Origin: Pirellulales bacterium
GTDB lineage: Bacteria > Planctomycetota > Planctomycetia > Pirellulales > Lacipirellulaceae
Direction: 5' to 3'
DNA: 64,000 bases
NCBI GenBank assembly: GCA_028279215.1
Contig: JANQOF010000063.1
Location: forward strand, 62,001-126,000
The translations under genes were made by a program, and so were the position numbers. The notes under the pieces are model-generated. The model had not been told where the DNA came from. It searched no databases and saw only the letters and a program-made list of their open reading frames with translations. Below, in pieces: positions 54,246 to 62,270 of this stretch (within the stretch, counting starts at the first letter, position 1; each line of letters starts with the position of its first letter).

Positions 54246-54272
54246 GCTCTGCGAACGACGCCCGCAGAGCCT
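54244..54272 (+). terminator. Hairpin terminator of the sulfatase operon
   Basis: AGGCTCTGCG (54244-54253) and CGCAGAGCCT (54263-54272) form a perfect 10-bp stem with a 9-nt loop. The stem begins inside the stop codon of the second sulfatase. There is no clear T-run. Confidence 0.6.
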
Positions 54273-54693
54273 CTAAGCCATCCGTAGCAAGGGCTGCTAC
54301 GCGACGATTCTCGCCCAAACCTGCCAAGATCCTCCAATAGGCCCTCGTTGGCGCGGGCGCATGCCGCCGGCACCGCGTTCGCGCGGCTTCTTTACCACGA
54401 ACCTGCTGGACAACTCGTGAGCCGTTCTACCACCAGCCGGTGTCCTCAATGTCCAACTCTTAGCTCGTTCTGCCGGTATAGCCACCTCGACAAGGCGCTT
54501 TCCGGGGCCTCCCGGAGACCGAAATAGCGGACCCTACCTCGGACTTCTTCGGTCCGTCATTTCTTTGTGCTGGCAGAGAGCGGAGAGTCAAGGCTATGGT
54601 TTGGAGGGCTTTCCCCATTTAGTAGAATCAGTCATTCCCATCGACCATTCTGCGTGCTCAAACAAGAACGTATACTACACGACTATTTCGCAA
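54273..54693. other. Intergenic region, 421 bp, no gene
   Basis: The region lies between the sulfatase operon and the tRNA. A short CGGAC/GTCCG hairpin near 54538-54558 is followed by ATTTCTTT. No credible coding frame on either strand. It presumably holds the tRNA promoter. Confidence 0.45.
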
Positions 54694-54767
54694 GCGCCCG
54701 TAGCTTAGTTGGATAGAGCAGCGGACTTCTAATCCGCAGGTCGCAGGTTCGAATCCTGCCGGGCGCG
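54694..54767 (+). tRNA. tRNA-Arg (anticodon UCU)
   Basis: A 74-nt cloverleaf: acceptor GCGCCCG (54694-54700) pairs with CGGGCGC (54760-54766), discriminator G at 54767. The D-arm contains TAGCTTAGTTGGATAGAGC. The anticodon stem GCGGA/TCCGC encloses loop CTTCTAA with anticodon TCT, reading AGA. The T-arm is GCAGGTTCGAATCCTGC. CCA is not encoded. Confidence 0.97.
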
Positions 54768-54878
54768 CTTTGAGAGTTAGTTGCCGAAGCAAGCGCTTTC
54801 TGTTTCCTCCTGACGCTCGGAGTCGGGTCACAGCCGATGGTCTCTACGAAACTGGGACGGTGTAGTCGAATACTCACG

Positions 54879-56027
54879 TTAAAAGCAACGAGTTAGGGAT
54901 TCGGCACGATCGAAACCACACCTATGTGCAATCTGTGCAACTTGCAGCCTGGTATCGCACAGCAGTTGTGCGGCGAGTTGAGCCTGAAGCCGGCGCAGTG
55001 CTTCCGCCGGACTTCGTCCAAGCGACCTCTTGAAGCGTTGTTCAAGAGTTCTGCGACTAACGCCGATTTCTTCCGCGACGGTTCGTATTTCGACGCCACC
55101 GTCCAGTTTTGCTTCCATGTACTTGAGCGCGTCCGACACGATCTCGTCGTCGCTGGCGAGCCAATCCGTAGACTGCCTTGGGACAATCCTTGATGGTGGG
55201 ATGAGCGTAGGACGAGACGGCGGTGCCGCTCCGCCCATCAGCGCCTCCAGAAGCCTGGCTGCCTCAAACCCAATTTTCTCTTCCGACAGATCGATGCTCG
55301 TCAACGGTGGCTGGGATAGCGCCGAACTAATCTTGTCGTGCTCACCGCCCATCACAGCAACATCTCGGGGCACGTCTAAGCGCATCATTGCACATGCCTG
55401 AGTTACTATTCTTGCTTGTGCATTGTCGAAGGCGAGGACGGCGATCGGTTTTGGTAGTGGCTGCAGCCAGTCGGCGATTCTATCGATCTGGTCGATCCAT
55501 TGGATGTCCGTAACAACACCCGCTGCAGGTTTGTACATATGGCAGGCGTATCCGGCTCGACTTAGCTCATGTCGAAATGCACTGCCCAAACGATCATGCC
55601 TATCCGTTCGTTCGCTCGCTGGACAGTAAGCGAAGTTCTCATAGCGAAGCGAAACGAGGTAGTCCGCAACCATCTTACCAGTAGCCGCCTCGTCGCTGGT
55701 ACATCGAGGTATCGGGAAGTCAGGAAAGCGGTACCATGACAGATTCACGCTGGGGATTCCCGATGAATGCAGTTGCTCCGCGAGTGCCTCGTGGGTGACT
55801 CGTGCTATGACGCCGTCGAAATGAACTTCGTCGGGCAGCATCAAACGATCTTGCTTGCCCCAAGGCCGCCAATGGCACACCCAAGGTTGCCAGGCGTCAC
55901 GCCGGATGTATTCGGCAATACCCGCCAGCATTCCGCTCCCCCAACTGCTCGAGCTTTCGATAAGCAGCGCAACGTGTGGTGCCTTAGCGCGCGTGATTGC
56001 GCGTGCTTCTAGGAACGGCTTCTGCAT
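54879..56027 (-). CDS. XylR-like AraC-family regulator with a late premature stop
   Basis: About 382 residues from ATG 56027: a periplasmic-binding-protein-like sugar-sensing half (PHVALLIESSSSWGSGMLAG, MRLDVPRDVAVMGGEHDKIS, TSIDLSEEKIGFEAARLLEA) and a C-terminal AraC helix-turn-helix (VRTVAEEIGVSRRTLEQRFK-like region, then VAQIAHRCGFDRAESLTRCF). TAA at 54879-54881 ends it inside the second HTH. The next codons continue in the same frame as REYSTTPSQFRRDHRL and stop at 54828, exactly the tail expected for this family (compare FKKAYDTTPKEYR in E. coli XylR). The last 16 residues are therefore lost, and DNA binding may be impaired. It is probably the local regulator of the surface-protein island. 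Confidence 0.87.
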   Translation of the reverse strand: MQKPFLEARAITRAKAPHVALLIESSSSWGSGMLAGIAEYIRRDAWQPWVCHWRPWGKQDRLMLPDEVHFDGVIARVTHEALAEQLHSSGIPSVNLSWYRFPDFPIPRCTSDEAATGKMVADYLVSLRYENFAYCPASERTDRHDRLGSAFRHELSRAGYACHMYKPAAGVVTDIQWIDQIDRIADWLQPLPKPIAVLAFDNAQARIVTQACAMMRLDVPRDVAVMGGEHDKISSALSQPPLTSIDLSEEKIGFEAARLLEALMGGAAPPSRPTLIPPSRIVPRQSTDWLASDDEIVSDALKYMEAKLDGGVEIRTVAEEIGVSRRTLEQRFKRSLGRSPAEALRRLQAQLAAQLLCDTRLQVAQIAHRCGFDRAESLTRCF

Positions 56028-56227
56028 GGCTGGGAAGAAACGGGTGGCGCTGGTTCGGCGTAGCCTAGATCCAAGCTTAGCGACAATTTTGTTCGATAGT
56101 TCGCACAATCGCAAACCACCTGCGCTTTTAACGTTTCTTCACGCTGCAAGTTGGTATCCTACCGCTTCGAAGGCGTTCGGCGAAACACCGGCAGGCCACT
56201 GCGATACACGTACGAGGAGACCCGAGG

Positions 56228-57298
56228 ATGCTTGATATGCGCCGTTCCAATAAGAGAGCTTTCACGCTCGTTGAACTGCTGGTCGTCATAGCAATTATTG
56301 GAATCCTCGTAGCTCTGCTGTTACCGGCGGTGCAATCCGCCAGAGAGGCGGCTAGGCGCACGCACTGCAAGAACAACTTGAAGCAGATTGGGCTGGCCGT
56401 GCAAATACATTACGACACAGCCAAACACGTTCCATACGGGGTTGCCCATCTCGAAGGCGAGTACTGGCAATACCCACTGCTGCCATTCATCGAGCAGGCC
56501 CAGGTGCAAGCGGTGGGCTCAATCGGACAAAATGGAAATGGCGCAAACTACTTCTGGACCCATGCGGGACCGTACGATCAGCCCCCGGCCGATCAGTTGC
56601 ATAGCAACATCCGAATGATAGAGACGGTCTTCGACGTGTTTCGCTGCCCATCTATGGGACTACCGAAACATCAGCTGGACAACAGCGAGGACGCGGGCTA
56701 CCTAGTCATGCGTAGGGTACCCTGCTCATACATAGGCTCCGCATCCGGACTAATCACGCGTCAGACTCAGTTGACGCAGCAGGCCGGAACGGCCGACGGC
56801 GTGCTATTCGCACAACCCTGCAACAGTTGGCCCTGCAAGGAGTTCGGCCCCAAATTTTCCAAGATCACTGACGGGCTTTCAAATACCCTGATCGTTGCCG
56901 AGGCGGTGCACGATGCGGCCGCCCAAGAGAATCAGGCAACGAGCGTTCCGGAACCACGCGGATCCGGGAAACGAAAAGACCACTGGTACATCGGCGGAGA
57001 CGCTGGCGACATGGGTTGGGATTATTCAGAGGCACTCGGATCGACCGGTGTGCCAATCAACCTTCAAGACCAGTACCGCGACAGCGGGAAAGTCCCTTGC
57101 GATGGGCTAAGCAACGCTGAATGCGAACGTCTACAAATCAGCTTCGGAAGTACTCACCCTGGCGGGGTCAATGGACTTTTGTGCGATGGCTCTGTCAGGT
57201 TCTTTGAAGAGTCCGTCGACGCCGATGTTTGGCGAGACTATGGCACGCGCGCAAGCCAAGAGCCCAGTTCCACTACTGTAGTCGACGGCCAACTCTAG
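56228..57298 (+). CDS. DUF1559 prepilin-like protein
   Basis: The 356-residue protein has the prepilin signal [20 protein letters not shown] then [15 protein letters not shown] and [17 protein letters not shown], diagnostic of DUF1559. The C-terminal end has [20 protein letters not shown] and [11 protein letters not shown], the usual closing motif. ATG 56228 follows GAGGAG by about 8 nt. It is divergent from the XylR-like regulator and is the second DUF1559 protein of the island. Confidence 0.92.
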   Translation: MLDMRRSNKRAFTLVELLVVIAIIGILVALLLPAVQSAREAARRTHCKNNLKQIGLAVQIHYDTAKHVPYGVAHLEGEYWQYPLLPFIEQAQVQAVGSIGQNGNGANYFWTHAGPYDQPPADQLHSNIRMIETVFDVFRCPSMGLPKHQLDNSEDAGYLVMRRVPCSYIGSASGLITRQTQLTQQAGTADGVLFAQPCNSWPCKEFGPKFSKITDGLSNTLIVAEAVHDAAAQENQATSVPEPRGSGKRKDHWYIGGDAGDMGWDYSEALGSTGVPINLQDQYRDSGKVPCDGLSNAECERLQISFGSTHPGGVNGLLCDGSVRFFEESVDADVWRDYGTRASQEPSSTTVVDGQL

Positions 57299-57811
57299 AG
57301 CGCCCTTCACCTATCTGTAACGTGCCCGCTTACTGCGTCTGCATCGGGCTACGTTGGCCTGCATCAACGAATCATGCAGATTCGCCCGCTTCGGCCGCCT
57401 TGCTAGATTTGACTCGTTTGCGCCAGCATCGCTACATCTAGCCGAAGCTCGCTCTAGATGTCGCATCGACTTCAGTTTTGATCGATGACGACGGCCATGC
57501 GTTGTCTGGTGCGCTCCGGCCGCGAGACCATATGAAGATTCAGTGAGTCGGCTTCGTGTGGGCCGCATGTCTTCCCGGCCAATCGGCCCACGTGAGCGAA
57601 TGGCAGACGATGAGTCGTCGCAATCCAATCGCAGAATACTACCAAGGCTCATGTGAAGTTTCCATGAATAATCGCCGGGTTGCGCCATTCATCAAGTCCG
57701 ATGCGCGTTGTTTTTGGCTCCACTCTGGCTTCTCGCTAAACTACGCACCCACATGAGTGTTGGGTGATGCGTTTGATCTAGCTGTCTTACTTCAACCGGA
57801 GAACAGAGCCA
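57299..57811. other. Intergenic region, 513 bp, nothing recognised
   Basis: The region lies between two plus-strand genes. Short frames exist on both strands but lack start signals and protein-like sequence. I see no strong hairpin with T-run. Confidence 0.5.
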
Positions 57812-59229
57812 ATGAGAATCTACGATCTAGCCGCATCGATCGGCAGATGCGTGTGCCGTACGGCGTTCCACGTCGCAACGACTGTGCCCGTCGTTGGCGT
57901 TGTTGCCGGAGGTCTGGCATTTGCCGGGCAGTCCGATGCCGCGAATCTCATCATCAACGGCAGCTTCGAACAGAACAACGGATTCAACGGCGACAATAGT
58001 GGTTTCGACTGGACGACTGTCCAAGGAGACGACACGTCGCTTGGTTTCGATGTCTACAGTCACACTACGCAGGTGTACTACTCGGGGCTAGCGCCTGCTG
58101 GCTCTGGAGACTGGTATTTTCACACGGTTGGTTTGGGTTCGCTAACGACGACCGCGGTTATCGTCGAGCAGCAGGTCAACGTTAGTGGAGTTATTGGGCA
58201 GCCTTTCGATTTCTCCGCACAGATTGCCGGTTTCGGAGCGGGTGGTGACACAGCGACCTTGAACCTGATCTTTGATGACGCCGCAACCACTACGGTCGTT
58301 TTGGACGGCACCACGGGCGGAGCGGATGGAATCACCAATACGTGCAACGAATTTTCCGAGGAGGGCGTGATACCTGCCGATGCCACCACAGCCACGATCC
58401 AGATCTTGCAGGCTACTGCCCGCAGCAGCAATGGTAACGACAATTACGTCGACCTGGTGAGTCTGTTCGTCGGAACCAACGACCCAGCACCAAAGATCGT
58501 TATCGATCGGGATACTGGAGAGATCTCAATTGCCAACAATACCGGCTCGCCGCTCAATTTCCGCGGCTACGCCATCGAGTCGGCAGATGGTGCACTCGTT
58601 TCTTCGAACTGGGATTCGATTGCTGGCACGCGCGATGGATCCACCAACGGCGATGCGAGCGTCGACGACGACGCTTGGGTACGCTTCTCTGACACCTTAA
58701 GCAAGTTCGAGCTTAGCGAGGGATCTCTGGATGTCGCCACCCTCGCGAACGGCGATTCCATCACTCTCAGCACCAACGAAGGGGGTCCAGGCCCTTGGCT
58801 GGAGTACTACAAGGATGGCGACAAAACAGACGAGACGGTACCGACATAACCTTTAGCTACATCGATGATGCAGGCGTGGTACAGTCTGGACTCGTCGAGT
58901 TTAGCGGGAACTCACCTCAGGCAGACTTCCTGGACATCAACTTCGATGGTTCGATCGACAATGGCGACTGGCTCGACTTCGCCGACGGTTTGGGTGGCAA
59001 GTACCCCAGTCTTTCGCCCGCTGAATCGTATCGAGAGGGCGACCTGAATGGAGACTTAGTAACCAACTTCACCGATTTCAGGATCTTTCAGACTGAATAC
59101 GACTTCGCCAACGGCGCGAGTTCCTTCCAGGCGATGGTCGATAATCTGCAGGCAGTTCCCGAGCCGACGACTTCCCTGCTCTTGCTCGTGACGGCAGTCG
59201 GTTTAGCTGCCGGTGTGCGAAGCAAGTGA
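57812..59229 (+). pseudogene. Broken PEP-CTERM/dockerin surface-protein gene (frameshift)
   Basis: The first frame (57812-58849) encodes a signal peptide and a domain beginning ANLIINGSFEQNNGFNGDNS, then a lamin-tail-like segment (IVIDRDTGEISIANNTGSPL). It runs to LEYYKDGDKTDETVPT and stops. The continuation is in the -1 frame from about 58820: DITFSYIDDAGVVQSGLVEF, dockerin repeats (LDINFDGSIDNGDWLDFADG, GDLNGDLVTNFTDFRIF) and tail VPEPTTSLLLLVTAVGLAAG. A one-base deletion or two-base insertion near 58820-58850 would explain this. No -1 slippery heptamer of the X XXY YYZ form is there. The paralogue at 59294 is intact. Confidence 0.82.
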
Positions 59230-59293
59230 AGCGGACGAAACATCACGAAAAAATGGATAACCAAGTAGCAACCATCCAATAGAGGACTACTCA

Positions 59294-60712
59294 ATGCGAC
59301 TGTCAACTCTGATACCTTCGAAGATTGCTGCGTGGTGTCGCCGCGTGGTACGTGCCGGTGGGCAAATTGCCGCTACAGGGATCGTGGCCGGTGGCTTGGC
59401 CTTCAGTGGCTCTGTCGATGCTATTGAACTACTGACGAATGGCAGCTTTGAGCAAAACAACGGCTTCAATGGAAACAATAGCGGCTTTGGCTGGACAACG
59501 GTCTTCGGAACCGACACGACACTAGGTTTTGATGTCTACGATCACACGAGTCAGGTCTTCTATGGCGGTCCCGCCCCAGCGGGAGCCGGCCAGTGGTACT
59601 TTCACACGGTGGGCCTAGGCGCGTTGGGCGATAGTGGAGTTGAGGTTACACAAGACGTCGATCTGACGGCGACCTACTCCACGACCAACATCGACACCGG
59701 GCAGCTAAAAGCAAAATTTGAAGGGTATCTATCCGGTTGGACGGCGAGCGACGATCACTCACGTCTGGAACTTACCTACTTCGACGGCTCGGATTCGCCG
59801 CTTGGCGACGTGGTCGTATTGGATGGCGACCAATTCGGCGAGGGGAGCGGCTTCGTTTCCACCGTGACTGGCGATGCGCCAACGATTCCCCAGTGGAAAC
59901 TCTACCAGAAGGTTGGCACTGTGCCGGCTGGCGCTCGTTCTGCCGAGGTGCGCATTTTTCAGGATACCGTTAGTGGCAACGGCAACAATAACTATGCGGA
60001 CTTGCTCAGCCTCGACGTGATAGGGGTCGATCAAGAGTTCTTCTTGGGAATAGACGTCGGCCCCACCGGCGACATCACGTTCTCCAATAACACCGGTGCG
60101 GATGTCGACATTGAGTACTACGAGATCCGAAGTGAGTTTGGCTCGCTGTCATTCGGATCCTGGAATAGCCTATCCGACCAGGACCTGAATCCCGGTTCCG
60201 CCGAAAATGATTGGCTCGAAGCTGGCGAATCAGACGACTCGCAATTGATTGAGTTCTTCGCCAACGGAACCGAGACGATCTCATTCAATGGCTCTAATGC
60301 ATCGATCGGCCAAGCATTTGACACCGCGCAAAACGACCGCGACCTGTGGTTCTACTACGCTTCGCCTGGCGGTGGGTTGGTCGAAGGTGTGGTGAACTAT
60401 GACGTAGTTCCACCACAGCTGCCAGGAGATTTCAACAATGACGGTCAAGTCAACACAGCAGACTACACGGTTTGGCGAGACAACCTGGGGGGCTCCTTTG
60501 ACCTAAATGGCAACGGCGACGAAACAGGGGATAGCGCTAGAGTTGTCGACACAGCAGACTACACACTGTGGAAGACCAATTGTGGAAGCTCGGGTGCCGC
60601 GAGCCTCGCGATTGCGTCCAGCCAGTCGATACCTGAGCCTGGCACACTGATGCTGCTCGTGCTGGCGGCGGGCGGCCTGACAATGAGGCGAATCCAGCCA
60701 ACTTCCAAATGA
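59294..60712 (+). CDS. PEP-CTERM/dockerin surface protein, intact paralogue of the preceding gene
   Basis: The 472-residue protein has a long signal region (MRLSTLIPSKIAAWCRRVVR, then GIVAGGLAFSGSVDA), IELLTNGSFEQNNGFNGNNS (almost the same as in the broken neighbour) and ANNN-type LTD-like segment (GPTGDITFSNNTGADVDIEY). Two dockerin repeats follow (GDFNNDGQVNTADYTVWRDN, ARVVDTADYTLWKTN), then the tail IPEPGTLMLLVLAAGGLTMR. GAGGA precedes the ATG. It is probably surface-sorted; a carbohydrate-binding role is likely but unproven. Confidence 0.87.
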   Translation: MRLSTLIPSKIAAWCRRVVRAGGQIAATGIVAGGLAFSGSVDAIELLTNGSFEQNNGFNGNNSGFGWTTVFGTDTTLGFDVYDHTSQVFYGGPAPAGAGQWYFHTVGLGALGDSGVEVTQDVDLTATYSTTNIDTGQLKAKFEGYLSGWTASDDHSRLELTYFDGSDSPLGDVVVLDGDQFGEGSGFVSTVTGDAPTIPQWKLYQKVGTVPAGARSAEVRIFQDTVSGNGNNNYADLLSLDVIGVDQEFFLGIDVGPTGDITFSNNTGADVDIEYYEIRSEFGSLSFGSWNSLSDQDLNPGSAENDWLEAGESDDSQLIEFFANGTETISFNGSNASIGQAFDTAQNDRDLWFYYASPGGGLVEGVVNYDVVPPQLPGDFNNDGQVNTADYTVWRDNLGGSFDLNGNGDETGDSARVVDTADYTLWKTNCGSSGAASLAIASSQSIPEPGTLMLLVLAAGGLTMRRIQPTSK

Positions 60713-60781
60713 AACCGAGAAACTTCGATAAAGACCCAATTTCTACTTTCTACCGTCGCTATGACGGCCTCTAGAATCACG

Positions 60782-60811
60782 AGCTCGGTGCGTCAAATGA
60801 CGTCGCGAGCT
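60782..60811 (+). promoter_or_regulatory. Hairpin just before a ribosome binding site
   Basis: AGCTCG (60782-60787) and CGAGCT (60806-60811) form an outer stem; CGTCA (60791-60795) and TGACG (60798-60802) an inner one. It ends 7 nt before AGGAG of the next gene, so it could end the previous transcript or mask translation. Confidence 0.4.
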
Positions 60812-60828
60812 TTCCACAGGAGTTGAAC

Positions 60829-62099
60829 ATGTTACGTATGAAGACGGTTCGCCGACTCATGTTGCCATGCGTGGTTGCGGTTTTTGCTCAGGTTAGTCAT
60901 GCCAGCGTCAACGACCGGCTCTATCAATTTGGTGAGAACGAAGGAGGGTCGATCGGCAGCGATATTGCGCAAACGAACGACGATGCGGGAGTCCCGGCTA
61001 GTGGCACTCTGTTGCCAAGCTTTATTGCCTTCGCGATCCAGCAAACGCGAACCTCGATCCCCCTGGAGTAGCGAATCCCGCTGGTTCGGTAACCTATGCG
61101 AACGACGCGGGTCGCTCGGGCATCGTAGCGAGCTTTGACGGCAGCGGCCGGCTCGCCACACGCTTTAGCCTGAACTCTCCGCAGGATTTTTAGGACAATC
61201 CCGACTTCTTCCCAAGCGACAACTACCCGGACAATTACGAACGCATATTGGGCCGGGGCATCCAGCTTTGGTCCAATCCATCTTCGGCTGCTCTCGGGGA
61301 TAGTACACAGGATCTGGTGATCGATACCCAGGAGCACAGAATTTACATCTCCGACCAGGCAACGTGGGGCTTCTTGTTTGACAACGATCGGTTCGATACG
61401 GGTGTGGCCGTCGCCGGCAATGCTTGGACCCATGTCATGGCTCTTGGCGGCACAAGCGATCTTGAGGGCGGTGGATCGGCCTTTGGCGGCGCCATGTTCG
61501 TCAACGGCACCGCAGTAAGCGCTCCACAGTTCTTTTATGATCCATCAACAACCGAGTTTTCCGTCGGCGGCGGACAGGAAGGCGGCAACTTCTACACGGG
61601 CGTCATGGATGATTTGAGTGTATTTGTTTGGGGAGACAACTCCGACGCCGAGCCCGGCATCGAAGGCCAATTGGGCACCGACTATGGCCCGTTCAACTTG
61701 CTGACCGATAACGATTGGGTGGTGGCCGAGTTGCAAAGCCGCGGAATCTTCGGCACTCCCGACATCCTAGATGTGAACTTGGATGGCAGTGTCGATTTCA
61801 GTTCGCCAACCTCAGCCGATGTGGCCGCCTTCGTCACTGGATGGCGTGGCGGAGACAACTTAGTGGATGGGATTCCTGTAGGCGATTTTGGTACGCGCCA
61901 AGTTGGTGACGTGAACCTCGATGGTAGTGTCGACCTCGCAGACTGGGCAGCGTTGAATCTGGCAAGCAATGGCCTGGCAGGCTCCATGATCGCGACGGCA
62001 CCGAATACCTCAACGGTACCGGAACCCACAGCCGCTGCAATGTTGGCAGCCATTGCGGTGCTGTTTGTGGGGATCGGCCACCGTCGGTTGACCACTTGA
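60829..62099 (+). pseudogene. Broken LamG/dockerin PEP-CTERM gene (frameshift and nonsense)
   Basis: ATG 60829 (AGGAG 6 nt before) opens a signal peptide (LMLPCVVAVFAQVSHA) and NDRLYQFGENEGGSIGSD, like module 1 of the triple precursor (DRLYRMGEDDVSSSGA). That frame stops at 61069-61071. The gene goes on in the -1 frame from about 61035: NANLDPPGVANPAGSVTYAN, DAGRSGIVASFDGSGRLATR, an in-frame TAG at 61191-61193, then LGRGIQLWSNPSS (LamG), dockerin repeats (LDVNLDGSVDFSSPTSADVA, GDVNLDGSVDLADWAALN) and tail VPEPTAAAMLAAIAVLFVGI. Two disruptive changes make loss of function likely, unless the assembly is wrong. Confidence 0.85.
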
Positions 62100-62153
62100 T
62101 GCGCTGTCGAAGGAACTGACCTCGACGAACTTCAAGTGTAGCGTTCGGACTAA

Positions 62154-62189
62154 GAGGCGACGGCTATCACTCGCGATTGCCGTCGCCTC
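62154..62189 (+). terminator. Hairpin terminator
   Basis: GAGGCGACGG (62154-62163) and CCGTCGCCTC (62180-62189) form a perfect 10-bp stem with a 16-nt loop, 55 bp after the LamG pseudogene stop and 82 bp before the next gene. No T-run follows. Confidence 0.55.
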
Positions 62190-62270
62190 CGTCCTTGGAT
62201 ACAAAATTCGGTTGCGCGATTGAACGGGCACCCGTCGACTGAGAATGGTACTGCAAATAAGGACGTAATC

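Noticed and set aside
54683-54877. Open frame of 64 codons on the minus strand containing GRIRTCDLRIRSPLLYPT
   Set aside because: This is the well-known false protein read from the antisense of a tRNA gene; the real feature is tRNA-Arg(UCU) at 54694-54767.
58800-58860. Programmed -1 frameshifting to join the two halves of the 57812-59229 gene
   Set aside because: The only run is C AAA ACA, which is not a slippery X XXY YYZ heptamer, and no stable downstream pseudoknot is apparent; mutation or sequencing error is simpler.
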